In this document: positions 42,844 through 55,243 of the stretch, one piece after another | How the letters are laid out: every line of letters begins with the position of its first letter | Numbering within the stretch: position 1 is the first letter of the stretch | Made by a program: the position numbers and the translations under genes | Assembly: GCF_017813335.1 (NCBI RefSeq) | Contig: NZ_JAGIYY010000005.1 | Location: 62,001-126,000 of the forward strand | Reading direction: 5' to 3' | Source: Tianweitania sediminis | GTDB taxonomy: Bacteria; Pseudomonadota; Alphaproteobacteria; Rhizobiales; Rhizobiaceae | Length of the DNA: 64,000 bases | The notes under the pieces: model-generated | The model's database searches: none | What the model saw: the letters and a program-made list of their open reading frames with translations, nothing else | Told to the model about the DNA's origin: nothing

Positions 42844-42926
42844 GTCAGCACTCCAGACTCGGTCAGAACAAAACAAAGTCGACTTGTGACTGTGCATTGG
42901 GAACTAATCAACAACGGGAGACGGAA

Positions 42927-43964
42927 ATGACAAAGTGGATGAAGAGCAGCGTTCTTGCTGCGGTGACGGCGACGTTAATGGCAGGAGCAGCCTTGGCTGC
43001 CGACGTGAAGTCGATCGCCATCTTGACCCCTGAAGAGGGCACGGACTTCGGCTGGAACCAGCAGGGCGTCGACGCTGCCAAGGCCGCGGCTGAGGCTGCC
43101 GGCATCGAGGCGATCGTGGCGTCGGGCCTCGGCTACGGCGATGTTCGCCCGGCCATGCGCGAAATCGCGGCGGATGGCGCCAGCCTGATTATCGCTCACG
43201 CGAGCGGCTATGCGACCTCCGCGCCAGAAATCGCGGCCGAAACCAACGTTCCGGTGGCGATTGTGGACTCGCCCCAGGCTCTGAAGGAAGGACTCGTCGC
43301 CGATTACACGCTGAGCGGCCACCAGGGCGCCTATCTCGCTGGCCGCCTGGCCGCCAAGATGAGCAAGTCCAAGCATGTGGGCATCGTTGTGTCGGGTGAG
43401 CCACCATCGTGGAACTCGCAGTCCGCCGGCTTTGCCGAAGGGGTCAAGGCAGAGAACCCGGACGTGAAGATCACCTATGCGGTGATCGGGCCCGCCGCCT
43501 ACAGCGATGCTGCGGGAGGACGCCGCGTAACCGAGAGCGTGATTGCAGCGGGTGCCGACATCATCTTCGGCCAGGGCAACGGCTCGAGCTTCGGCATGTT
43601 GCAGGCGGTGGAAACCACCAAAACAGCCGACGGCGGGAAGGTGCTGTTCATCGACGTCATCGGGGACAAGACGTCCGTTGCCAAGGACTTCCTCCTGAGC
43701 TCGGTTGTTTGGGACATCACGCCTGTCTACTCGGCGATGATCCAGGACCTGAAGGACGACACCTTCGGAACCAAGCGCTACGCGATCGGGCTTGCCGACG
43801 ATTCGGTGAAGCTGCTCAAGACCGACCAGATCCCGGACGACGTCTGGTCCGAAATCCAGAAGATCCGCGAGCAGATCATCGCTGGCGACATCAAGGTAGA
43901 GCCGACATTCGAAGCTTCGGCCGTCCGCACCTTGATGACCGACGTTTCGGCCGACGCCAAGTAA
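42927..43964 (+). CDS. BMP-family ABC transporter substrate-binding protein
   Basis: A 345-residue binding protein of the BMP (PnrA/Med) family, with a Sec signal peptide (residues 1-24). KSIAILTPEEGTDFGWNQQG opens the mature fold, and LIIAHASGYATSAPEIA and ADIIFGQGNGSSFG are family-typical. Most characterised members bind nucleosides, some bind other nitrogen heterocycles. GGGAG precedes the ATG. Its neighbours are a matching ATPase and two permeases and then three B6 degradation enzymes, which makes pyridoxine, pyridoxal or pyridoxamine plausible ligands. Confidence 0.9.
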   Translation: MTKWMKSSVLAAVTATLMAGAALAADVKSIAILTPEEGTDFGWNQQGVDAAKAAAEAAGIEAIVASGLGYGDVRPAMREIAADGASLIIAHASGYATSAPEIAAETNVPVAIVDSPQALKEGLVADYTLSGHQGAYLAGRLAAKMSKSKHVGIVVSGEPPSWNSQSAGFAEGVKAENPDVKITYAVIGPAAYSDAAGGRRVTESVIAAGADIIFGQGNGSSFGMLQAVETTKTADGGKVLFIDVIGDKTSVAKDFLLSSVVWDITPVYSAMIQDLKDDTFGTKRYAIGLADDSVKLLKTDQIPDDVWSEIQKIREQIIAGDIKVEPTFEASAVRTLMTDVSADAK

Positions 43965-43979
43965 GTCATTGGCGTGTCA

Positions 43980-44003
43980 GGGAGGAGCGACATCGCTCCT
44001 CCC
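43980..44003 (+). terminator. strong intercistronic hairpin after the BMP binding-protein gene
   Basis: GGGAGGAGCGA and TCGCTCCTCCC pair as an 11-bp stem with a two-base centre, followed by a short CTTCT. It lies 15 bases after the stop codon and about 20 bases before the ATPase start, and would favour higher expression of the binding protein than of the membrane complex. Confidence 0.65.
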
Positions 44004-44021
44004 CTTCTAGGATCGGGCTGG

Positions 44022-45590
44022 ATGCCAGGCATGCAAACAACAACGAAACCGCCGGAGATGCGACAAGCTATCGTGACGCTCGACGGCGTCACGAAGCGGT
44101 TTCCCGGCATCATCGCCAATGACCGAGTCGATCTCGTGATCCGGGCTGGAGAGGTGCACGTCCTCCTGGGCGAAAACGGCGCCGGAAAGTCGACCCTGAT
44201 CGGCATGTTGTCTGGACTACAGCAGCCGGACGAAGGCAGAATCCTCATTGACGGCAAGGCAATGCCGATCCGCTCGCCGAGCCACGCATTGTCGCTGGGC
44301 ATTGGCACGGTCTTCCAGCACAACATGCTCGTGCCCTCTCTCACAGTCGCCGAAAATCTGGCGCTTGGTGGCAAGTGGTGGCAGAAACCGAGACTGGGCG
44401 AACTCGCCGCCCGGGTCGATGAAATCGCCAGGCCGCTTGGCATCAACATCAATCTCGACGCCGTCGTTTCCGATCTTTCGCTCGGTGAACAACAACAGGT
44501 CGAGATCGTCCGCGCGCTGCTGCGCAACAGCCGTCTGCTGATCCTGGACGAGGCGACCTCCATGCTGACGCCGCAGGGCATCGCGGAACTCGGCGCCCTC
44601 ATGCGCCGTCTTGTGGAACGCGGTCTCGCGGTCGTCTTCATCACGCACAAGCTCGGGGAGGCAGCAGAGTTTGGCGATCGCGTTTCCGTGCTGAAGCTCG
44701 GGCGAAAGGTGGGGGAGATCGGACCGGACCGTCTCCGCTCTCTCGAACACGACGAATTGGTGGACGAGATCGTCTCCAAGATGTTTGGCCGCAACGCGGG
44801 CGACGGCGCAATCTCCATTCCAGACCGTCCAGCCAATGACGAAGCGCTCCTCGCGGTTCGCGACCTGAGGGTCCTCCCGGGGAAAGATACTTCGGGCCTC
44901 GAGGCGATCTCGTTCATGGTCGGTCGGGGCGAAATCCTGGGGGTCGCAGGCATTGATGGCAACGGGCAAAAGCAACTCGCCGAAGCCCTTGCCGGCCAGC
45001 GGCGGACGGATGGCGGCAGTGTCACGCTGGCTGGTCGCAGCCTTGACGGGCTGGACGTCGGGAAACGGCGTGAACTCGGCCTGCGTTACCTCACCGACGA
45101 TCGCCTAGGGGAAGGGACGGTCGGCACGTTTCCGGTGTCGATCAACTACTTCTTGAAGCAAATCGGCGAACCGCCATTCTGGCGCTCGGGAATCGAGCAC
45201 AGCCGCGAGATCAACACGCACGCGCGTGATTTGACCCGACAGTTCGATGTTCGCACGCCCTCCCTTTCGACGCCCGTTGGCCGGCTGTCCGGCGGCAATA
45301 TCCAGAAGGTACTGATCGCCCGCGAACTGGCTGAAGGCGCCCGTGCGGTCATCTTCAACAAGCCCACCTACGGGCTCGACCTTGCCAACACTCAGGCCAC
45401 GCGCCAGCGCATCAGGGACGTCGCGGGGCAGGGCCTCGCCGTTCTCCTGATTTCAACGGACTTGGAGGAACTCCTCAGTATGTGTCACCGCATCGCAGTG
45501 ATGTCCCAAGGTCGGCTCGTCGGAACGATCGCGAACGGTGCTGGCGCCGGCGAACGGGTCGGACGTCTCATGATCGGGTTGGCGGCATGA
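44022..45590 (+). CDS. BMP-family ABC transporter ATP-binding protein (two-module)
   Basis: A 522-residue ATPase with two nucleotide-binding modules, as in nucleoside-type ABC systems (YufO group). The first has Walker A GENGAGKST, signature LSLGEQQQVE and Walker B LILDEATSML. The second has Walker A-like GIDGNGQKQ, signature LSGGNIQKV and, at the Walker B position, VIFNKPTYGLD, with the usual acidic pair replaced by Asn-Lys. Only one module may therefore hydrolyse ATP. An earlier GTG (43974) is possible, but the hairpin overlaps it. The permease start overlaps the stop codon. Confidence 0.9.
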   Translation: MPGMQTTTKPPEMRQAIVTLDGVTKRFPGIIANDRVDLVIRAGEVHVLLGENGAGKSTLIGMLSGLQQPDEGRILIDGKAMPIRSPSHALSLGIGTVFQHNMLVPSLTVAENLALGGKWWQKPRLGELAARVDEIARPLGININLDAVVSDLSLGEQQQVEIVRALLRNSRLLILDEATSMLTPQGIAELGALMRRLVERGLAVVFITHKLGEAAEFGDRVSVLKLGRKVGEIGPDRLRSLEHDELVDEIVSKMFGRNAGDGAISIPDRPANDEALLAVRDLRVLPGKDTSGLEAISFMVGRGEILGVAGIDGNGQKQLAEALAGQRRTDGGSVTLAGRSLDGLDVGKRRELGLRYLTDDRLGEGTVGTFPVSINYFLKQIGEPPFWRSGIEHSREINTHARDLTRQFDVRTPSLSTPVGRLSGGNIQKVLIARELAEGARAVIFNKPTYGLDLANTQATRQRIRDVAGQGLAVLLISTDLEELLSMCHRIAVMSQGRLVGTIANGAGAGERVGRLMIGLAA

Positions 45591-46681
45591 GCGGCGACGC
45601 GACCTCAGCAAGCGCAACGCCGCTTGACGCTTCCGGCGGCGGAGGGAGCGCGCGCGACATCGGTCGCCGCCTGCTCATCACGCTAGGCCCTATCGTTGTT
45701 TCTCTGGTGCTCGCGGGTTGCGTGCTGCTTGTGCTAGGCATCAATCCGCTGGCCTATTACGGCTACGTGGTCGATCGCGGTCTCCTGTCCCCGCTGGGGT
45801 TGCAGCAAACGCTGACGCGGATGGCACCGCTGCTCTTCCTGGCGGCCGGCCTGATCGTCGCCTTCCGGGCAGGCATGTGGAACCTGGGTGGCGACGGTCA
45901 GTTCCTGCTTGGCGCGGTCACGGCAGCCGCGAGCGCCCCTTTGTTGGTGCAGGTCCTCCCGGGCTGGCTCACCCTTGTCGCAGCCTTTGTGATCGCGACC
46001 GTGGTAGCCATGATCTGGTCTCTGATCCCGGCACTTCTGCGTGCCTATCAGGGGGTGAACGAGATCATCACCACGCTGATGATGTCGTTTCTTGGCGTGT
46101 CGCTCGCCAATGTTCTGGTGAAACTGGTCTTTCTAGATCCTGCCACCACCGTGCCGCAGACCCGCACCTTGCCTGTGGAAGATCGGCTGCCACGCTTATT
46201 CGAGACAACGGTCACCAGCGGCCTGCTTTTCGGTCTGGTCACAATCATCGCTGTCCACCTCATGATGACGCGCACCGCCTTCGGACTGAAGCTTCGAGTG
46301 GTCGGCGCAAACCCGCGTGCTGCTGTGCATGCGGGATTGAATGTGCCGCTGCTCACCGTGACGGTGTTCGCTCTTTCGGCCGGCCTGATCGGCATGGGCG
46401 GCGCGGTCGACATCGTCGGCATTCAGGGCAATGTCCGCGCCGACTGGAATCCAGCTTACGGCCTTGCGGTCATTCCAGTCGTTTTCCTGGCGCGCATGAA
46501 CGGCTTTGCGGCAATCGGCTTCGTCTTTCTCCTGTCGGTTCTGTCAATTGGCGGGGAAAGTGCGGCAAGGCGGCTCGGCGTGCCCCAGAACTTCACCATG
46601 GTTCTTGTGTCAATCGTGCTGATCACGCTGGCGGTCGCCGAATATCTCGATCATCGCTTCAACCAGGCACGGAGGGCTTAA
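45587..46681 (+). CDS. BMP-family ABC transporter permease, first subunit
   Basis: A 364-residue membrane protein of the BPD_transp_2 family with about eight to ten hydrophobic segments. MAPLLFLAAGLIVAFRAGMW (about residues 80-99) and AYQGVNEIITTLMMSFLGVS (about 153-172) are typical for the nucleoside/BMP branch. The ATG overlaps the ATPase stop codon (ATGA). It forms the channel together with the next permease. Confidence 0.92.
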   Translation: MSGDATSASATPLDASGGGGSARDIGRRLLITLGPIVVSLVLAGCVLLVLGINPLAYYGYVVDRGLLSPLGLQQTLTRMAPLLFLAAGLIVAFRAGMWNLGGDGQFLLGAVTAAASAPLLVQVLPGWLTLVAAFVIATVVAMIWSLIPALLRAYQGVNEIITTLMMSFLGVSLANVLVKLVFLDPATTVPQTRTLPVEDRLPRLFETTVTSGLLFGLVTIIAVHLMMTRTAFGLKLRVVGANPRAAVHAGLNVPLLTVTVFALSAGLIGMGGAVDIVGIQGNVRADWNPAYGLAVIPVVFLARMNGFAAIGFVFLLSVLSIGGESAARRLGVPQNFTMVLVSIVLITLAVAEYLDHRFNQARRA

Positions 46682-46684
46682 GCG

Positions 46685-48449
<1,765 letters not shown>

Positions 48450-48462
48450 GGGGGGCCGCGTC

Positions 48463-50416
<1,954 letters not shown>

Positions 50417-50449
50417 CCGAGACAGGTCAGGCCAGGCTGCAGCGCTTAG

Positions 50450-50474
50450 GCGGCGGGATCGCTCGTCCCGCCGC
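50450..50474 (+). terminator. terminator-like hairpin after the vitamin B6 cluster
   Basis: GCGGCGGGA and TCCCGCCGC form a 9-bp stem with a seven-base loop, followed by TTGAAAG, about 34 bases after the pyridoxal dehydrogenase stop. It separates the cluster from the convergent minus-strand molybdenum enzyme genes and may serve both directions. Confidence 0.75.
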
Positions 50475-50537
50475 TTGAAAGAGCAGGATTCGGGGAACTG
50501 ACGATCGCCCGCCCTAATTCCGAGCGCGCGAAGCGTT

Positions 50538-52787
50538 CTAAATCAAATCCTCGATCCGGATCGGGAAGCGGCGAACGCGCCTTCCTGTTGCGTGCCAAAC
50601 TGCGTTGGCAATGGCGCCTACTGTGCCGGTGATGCCAACTTCACCAACGCCCTTTACGCCCAGGGCGTTGACGTGTGGGTCTTCTTCCGGAATCAGGATC
50701 GCCTCCATCTCCGGAATGTCGGCGTTCACCGCAACATGATACTCGGCCAGGTCCGCGTTCATGATGCGGCCGGTGCGCCGATCCGTGACCGCCTCCTCCA
50801 GAAGTGCAAACGAGGCCCCCCAGATCATCCCGCCGAAATATTGGCTTCTCACCAGCTTGGGGTTGATGATGCGGCCGGCGGCAAAGGCGCCTACCATCCG
50901 GCTGACCCGCACCTGGCCGAGATCGGGGTCGACTTTCACCTCGGCAAACACGGCTCCATGCGAATACATCGCGTGTCGTTTGGCATCTTCCGGATCCCGC
51001 GCGGCATCGGCCTTGCCGACCATGTCTGCACGACCGGCGCGCTGAAGGATGTCGGCATAGCTTTCGCTGCGGCTTTCGTCGTCGCGCCGGTGAAGCCGGC
51101 CGTCGCGCGCCACAACGCCCACATTGCCGGCGCCGAACAGCGGGGACCGTGCGTCGGCCGTGGCGGAATCGGCAAGCTGGCGGATCGCCTCATGGCTTGC
51201 ATTGCGCAATGCCATGCCGGCACTGCCCGTATGACCGGATCCACCGGCAACCCCGCCGTCCGGCAGGGTTGATAGGCCGGAATGGAACTCGACCTTGTCC
51301 ATGTCGAGCCCGAGCGACTCTGCGGCGATCTGCGCAAGCGCTGTCCAGGCACCCTGGCCCATATCCGCCCCGGCCGTTTCCACCAGCGCCGTTCCATTCG
51401 CACGCAGTGTCGCGCGGGCAGAGGCGGGGAACTGCGGACAGCCGAAAAGGGCGGTGCCCATGCCCCAGCCGACCAGGAAGCCATTGTCGTCCCGCATCTG
51501 GCGCGGCTCCATCGGGCGTCCCGACCAGCCGAAGCGCTTCGCCCCCTCGGCGTAACATTCACGAAGAGCCTTGGACGAGTAGGGCTTGCCGCTGCCGGGT
51601 TCGGTATCGGCATAGTTCGCCAGGCGGAAGTCCAGCGGATCCATGCCACAGGCATAAGCGGCTTCGTCCATCGCGCTTTCCAGCGCCGCAGACCCGGAAG
51701 CTTCACCTGGCGCCCGCATGGGTCCCGGCGTTCCGATATCGAGCCGGAGCCCGGTGTGCTCCGAAACAATGGCCGGGCTGGCGTAAAGGCCTTGGGATGC
51801 ATTGGCGGCGGGTTCGAGAAAATCCTCGAAGCTGGAAGTCGCCGACAAGGAATGGTGATGCAGCGCCGTCAGCCTGCCGCCGCCATCCACGCCGAGGCGC
51901 AGCCTCTGCCAGGTTGCGCCGCGGTGTCCAACGGGCCCATACATCTGCGCCCGCGTCAGAACGAGCTTCACGGGGCGCTTCAGCATGCGCGCCGCCATCA
52001 TGCCGAGAAGCTGAGGGCCGTTCAAAATAGCCTTGGATCCGAAGCCGCCACCGAGAAATGGTGAGCGCAGCACGACATTCTCGACCGGGATACCAAAATA
52101 GGTGGCGTAAGCGCTGGCACTGATCGCGAGCGCCTGGTTCGGCATATCAATCGTCAGATGGTCGCCGTCCCAGGATGCAACCACCGCATGGGGCTCCATC
52201 GCGTTGTGATACTGTGCGGGTGTTTCGTAATCGCTCTCCACAAGGTGGGCTGCGGCAGCAAACCCCGCCTCGAGATCGCCGTGGGCTGCCCGTGGCGGCG
52301 AGCCGAGAGCGACGGTCTGCGCATCGAACCGCATGCCGTTGTCGGGGCCGGTGCGCGCGTCTTCGACCTCGTATCGTGGGGCGAGAAGCCTTGCGCCTTC
52401 GGTTGCGGCTTCCAGGGTGTCCGCCACCACCACAGCGATCGGCTGATGGACGTAGCGCACCGTGTTGTCCTGGAGCGCCTCGATACGCAAGCCGAACCTG
52501 CCGAGTTTCTCATCGGGGTCGTGCGCGAGCGGCGGCTTGTTGTCGGGCGTCATCACCTCGACCACCCCGGGATGCGCCTTGGCGGCGGCGACATCCAGGG
52601 CCAAAACACGGCCGCGCGCGATCGTGCTGACCGCGGGCACCGCATAAAGCATGCCGTTCGGATGATTGTCCGCCGCATAGGTGGCGCGGCCGGTGACCTT
52701 CAACACACCGTCACGGCGGGAAAGCGGCTGGCCCGCATTGGAGCCGAACCGGGGGAGTGCGACATTGCCTGCAGCGTCAAGCGACAT
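50538..52787 (-). CDS. paoC: aldehyde oxidoreductase, molybdenum-binding large subunit (PaoC-like)
   Basis: A 749-residue subunit of the xanthine-oxidase family. Family motifs include FLGGGFGSK (about residues 238-246), which holds the Mo cofactor, and the C-terminal GVKGVGEVGITGTVGA, where the Glu of GVGE is the catalytic base. The start at 52787 begins SLDAAGNVALPRFGSNAGQP; a longer open frame upstream overlaps the FAD subunit gene and is unlikely. Its ATG overlaps the end of the FAD gene by 11 bases. The small subunits lie directly upstream on the same strand in the order 2Fe-2S, FAD, Mo, as in E. coli paoABC. Confidence 0.88.
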   Translation of the reverse strand: MSLDAAGNVALPRFGSNAGQPLSRRDGVLKVTGRATYAADNHPNGMLYAVPAVSTIARGRVLALDVAAAKAHPGVVEVMTPDNKPPLAHDPDEKLGRFGLRIEALQDNTVRYVHQPIAVVVADTLEAATEGARLLAPRYEVEDARTGPDNGMRFDAQTVALGSPPRAAHGDLEAGFAAAAHLVESDYETPAQYHNAMEPHAVVASWDGDHLTIDMPNQALAISASAYATYFGIPVENVVLRSPFLGGGFGSKAILNGPQLLGMMAARMLKRPVKLVLTRAQMYGPVGHRGATWQRLRLGVDGGGRLTALHHHSLSATSSFEDFLEPAANASQGLYASPAIVSEHTGLRLDIGTPGPMRAPGEASGSAALESAMDEAAYACGMDPLDFRLANYADTEPGSGKPYSSKALRECYAEGAKRFGWSGRPMEPRQMRDDNGFLVGWGMGTALFGCPQFPASARATLRANGTALVETAGADMGQGAWTALAQIAAESLGLDMDKVEFHSGLSTLPDGGVAGGSGHTGSAGMALRNASHEAIRQLADSATADARSPLFGAGNVGVVARDGRLHRRDDESRSESYADILQRAGRADMVGKADAARDPEDAKRHAMYSHGAVFAEVKVDPDLGQVRVSRMVGAFAAGRIINPKLVRSQYFGGMIWGASFALLEEAVTDRRTGRIMNADLAEYHVAVNADIPEMEAILIPEEDPHVNALGVKGVGEVGITGTVGAIANAVWHATGRRVRRFPIRIEDLI

Positions 52788-53835
52788 GGTTAGATCCTGC
52801 TTGAGTGGTGAACACGGATCCGGGCAGCGGGATTGTGCGCTCCGGCGTTCCGGTTGCAGCTTCGGTAAGGGCGCGCACCACGATGCGGCGCGCCAATTCG
52901 ATCTTGAAGGCGTTGTGTCCGGACGGTTTTGCGTCCGCCAAAGCAAGTCGGGCTGCTTCCGCGAAAGCTTCAGGGCTTGCCGGCTTGCCCGTCAGGGCGT
53001 CCTCGGCCCGTCTCGCTCGCCAGGGCTTTGCCGCCACCCCGCCAAGGGCAAGCCGCGCGCTTTGTACGACGCCTGCATCCACCACAAGGGCGGCCGCGGC
53101 CGAAACCACCGCGAAGGCATAGGACGTTCGCTCGCGCAGCTTCAGGTAGCGGGTGTGGCTGGCGAAATCAGCTGCTTCCGCCGGCAATCGCAGCGCAACG
53201 ATCAGCTCGCCGGGCATCAGCGCGCTTTCAACCTCGGGCGTGTTGCCGGGGAGGAGGTGCAGTGCTTCAAGGGCAAGCTCACGACGGCCCTTGTGACCCT
53301 CGATCTCGACAACCGCATCGAGCGCCACGAGCGGCACGCAGAAATCGGAAGGATGGGTGGCGATGCAATGCTCGCTCCAACCAAGAACGGCATGAAGCCG
53401 GTTTTCGCCGTTCAAAGCGTCGCAGCCAGATCCCGGCGATCTGCGGTTGCAGGCGCTCGAAAGATCATGGAAATAAGCGCAGCGTGTGTGTTGCATCACG
53501 TTGCCGCCTGCTGTGGCCGCATTGCGCAGCTGAGGCGATGCGCCTGACAGCAGCGCCTCTGCGACGGACGGGAAGCGTCGTGCAAACCGCTCGTCATAAG
53601 CAAGATCGGCATTGCGAACGAGGGCGCCAATTTCGACGCTTCCATCCGGCAGCCAGTCGATCCCGTCGAGACCGGGTAAACGGGTGATGTCGACCAGGCG
53701 CTCCGGCTGAGCCGACCCGATCTTCATCATGTCGAGCAGATTGGTGCCGGCTCCAAGGATGGCAGATCCAGGGAGGGCAGCCGCCGACACCGCCTCTGCG
53801 ATGCTGGAGGGGCGGACGTAGTCGAACCGCTTCAT
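52777..53835 (-). CDS. paoB: aldehyde oxidoreductase, FAD-binding subunit with extra Cys cluster (PaoB-like)
   Basis: A 352-residue FAD subunit. FAD-binding AILGAGTNLLDMMKIG (about residues 24-39) and AATAGGNVMQHTRCAYFHD (about 105-123) are visible. An insertion follows, RCAYFHDLSSACNRRSPGSGC then a Cys in WSEHCIATHPSDFC (about 118-170). This matches the 4Fe-4S-binding loop that distinguishes PaoB from other FAD subunits of the family. The ATG overlaps the stop of the 2Fe-2S subunit gene (ATGA). It passes electrons between the Mo/Fe-S subunits and an acceptor. Confidence 0.88.
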   Translation of the reverse strand: MKRFDYVRPSSIAEAVSAAALPGSAILGAGTNLLDMMKIGSAQPERLVDITRLPGLDGIDWLPDGSVEIGALVRNADLAYDERFARRFPSVAEALLSGASPQLRNAATAGGNVMQHTRCAYFHDLSSACNRRSPGSGCDALNGENRLHAVLGWSEHCIATHPSDFCVPLVALDAVVEIEGHKGRRELALEALHLLPGNTPEVESALMPGELIVALRLPAEAADFASHTRYLKLRERTSYAFAVVSAAAALVVDAGVVQSARLALGGVAAKPWRARRAEDALTGKPASPEAFAEAARLALADAKPSGHNAFKIELARRIVVRALTEAATGTPERTIPLPGSVFTTQAGSNHVA

Positions 53836-54329
53836 GCCGCGTCCTTCCGGTTGCGCGCAATCATCTCACGCTGGGCTTGCTGCACCGCTTCCGTGATGCC
53901 TTGGTAAGCGCCGCAGCGGCAGATATTGCCGCTCATCAACTCGCGAATGCGCTCGGGATCGTCGCCGGCCTGCGCTTCCGCGATCAGACCCGCAGCACTC
54001 ATGATCTGGCCGGGTGTGCAGAAGCCGCATTGGAAACCATCGTGCTCGATGAAGGCGGATTGAAGCGGGTGCAGCGTGTCGCCGTCAGCCAGACCCTCGA
54101 TTGTTGTGATCACGGCCCCATCAAGGCTTGCCGTGAGCGCCAGGCAGGAATTCATGCGCCGGCCGTTCACGAGAACCGTGCAGGCTCCGCACTGGCCGCG
54201 GTCGCAGCCCTTCTTTGTGCCGGTGAGATCCAGCCGCTCGCGCAGGAGATCAAGGAGCGTCACGCGGGGATCATCGAGCGTGATGTCGCGCAACTGCCCA
54301 TTGATGGTCAGGTTGATGGAGAGTGACAT
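53832..54329 (-). CDS. paoA: aldehyde oxidoreductase, 2Fe-2S subunit (PaoA-like)
   Basis: A 165-residue iron-sulfur subunit. The plant-type 2Fe-2S motif is GCDRGQCGACTVLVNGRRMN plus Cys at about residue 63. The C-terminal helical domain has the second cluster, CGFCTPGQ (about 102-109) and CRCGAYQGI (about 138-146). It has no Tat signal, unlike the periplasmic E. coli PaoA, so this complex is probably cytoplasmic. It is the first gene of the minus-strand operon, with a divergent tetR gene 170-190 bases upstream. Confidence 0.9.
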   Translation of the reverse strand: MSLSINLTINGQLRDITLDDPRVTLLDLLRERLDLTGTKKGCDRGQCGACTVLVNGRRMNSCLALTASLDGAVITTIEGLADGDTLHPLQSAFIEHDGFQCGFCTPGQIMSAAGLIAEAQAGDDPERIRELMSGNICRCGAYQGITEAVQQAQREMIARNRKDAA

Positions 54330-54473
54330 GCGTGTCTCTTCGAAAATGAAAGATGGAATGGTTCGGTCGAAAATGGCAGAAGACCGATCATTCAGGTGGC
54401 ACGGCGGCCGGGCACCCGAGATCATCCGGCGGGAGTTCGTACCGTCTCCGTGCACCCGCGCAGGGGTAGTTAT

Positions 54474-54490
54474 ACGGAGGTTGCCTCCGT
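54474..54490. promoter_or_regulatory. palindromic operator between tetR and paoABC
   Basis: ACGGAGG-TTG-CCTCCGT is a perfect 7-bp inverted repeat around three bases, with further symmetry in the flanking TATA/TTTAT. Such short palindromes are typical TetR sites. It lies just before the tetR start and in the divergent promoter region, so the regulator likely controls itself and the oxidoreductase. Confidence 0.65.
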
Positions 54491-54499
54491 TTATCAAGA

Positions 54500-55099
54500 G
54501 TGCTGAAATCTTTGCAAGACATGGGACCGGAGCCACAAAAGCAGAAACGAAAGGTTCGCGCGGACGCGGCGCGCAACCGAGCGCTGCTGCTCGAAGCGGC
54601 AACCGTGATCTTCAGCCAGGGCGGTCCGCAGGCCAGCCTTGAAGACGTTGCTCGCCAAGCGGGCGTCGGGATCGGCACACTTTATCGCCATTTCCCGGCG
54701 CGCCAGGATCTCTTTGAAGCCGTGTACCGCCATGAAGTGGATCAGCTTGGTTTATTGGCCGAAAAGCTCGCGCAAACGCCGGGTCCTGTTGAGGCACTGC
54801 GATCCTGGCTACATGCCAGCGTGCGGCTCGTTGCAACTAAGAAGGGTATGGTGGAGGCGCTGCAGCTCGTGGCCCATGGCCCAACCGAGCTGACCGCCTA
54901 CTCACTGCAGCGCATGACGGGCGCGATCGCTTTGCTGCTCAGCCGCGGAATCGAAGCGGGTGTTCTGCGCGATGACATCTTCGCGGAAGATCTCTGGCGA
55001 ACGATCATCGGCATCTACAACGCGCAGCCAAAGGGAAACTGGCAACCATTGGCGATCAAGATGGTCGACGTCTTGGTTGATGGCCTGCGCCGCTCCTGA
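54500..55099 (+). CDS. TetR-family transcriptional regulator
   Basis: A 199-residue regulator (counting from the GTG at 54500; an ATG at 54521 is equally possible). The TetR HTH spans about residues 27-72 with ATVIFSQGGPQASLEDVARQ, then AGVGIGTLYRHFPARQDLF. The C-terminal domain is ligand-binding and variable. It is divergent to paoABC, with the palindrome at 54474 in between, so it likely represses that operon and responds to an aldehyde or related compound. Confidence 0.88.
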   Translation: MLKSLQDMGPEPQKQKRKVRADAARNRALLLEAATVIFSQGGPQASLEDVARQAGVGIGTLYRHFPARQDLFEAVYRHEVDQLGLLAEKLAQTPGPVEALRSWLHASVRLVATKKGMVEALQLVAHGPTELTAYSLQRMTGAIALLLSRGIEAGVLRDDIFAEDLWRTIIGIYNAQPKGNWQPLAIKMVDVLVDGLRRS

Positions 55100-55243
55100 G
55101 GGGCGGGAATTGCTGGCCTTAGATAAATCTAACGCAGTTTCTTGACACACAGGAACAAGAGCCGCTTCCTGCCGTGTAAACAGCAAGGAGCCAATTGCAT
55201 GCTGCATGCCTTCAGGCTCTGATCAGCAGCAAGAAGGTCTACG

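Noticed and set aside
43778-45025. Open frame of 415 codons on the minus strand
   Set aside because: Antisense to the BMP binding-protein/ATPase genes, Ser/Arg/Pro-rich and without a domain; a shadow of GC-rich coding sequence.
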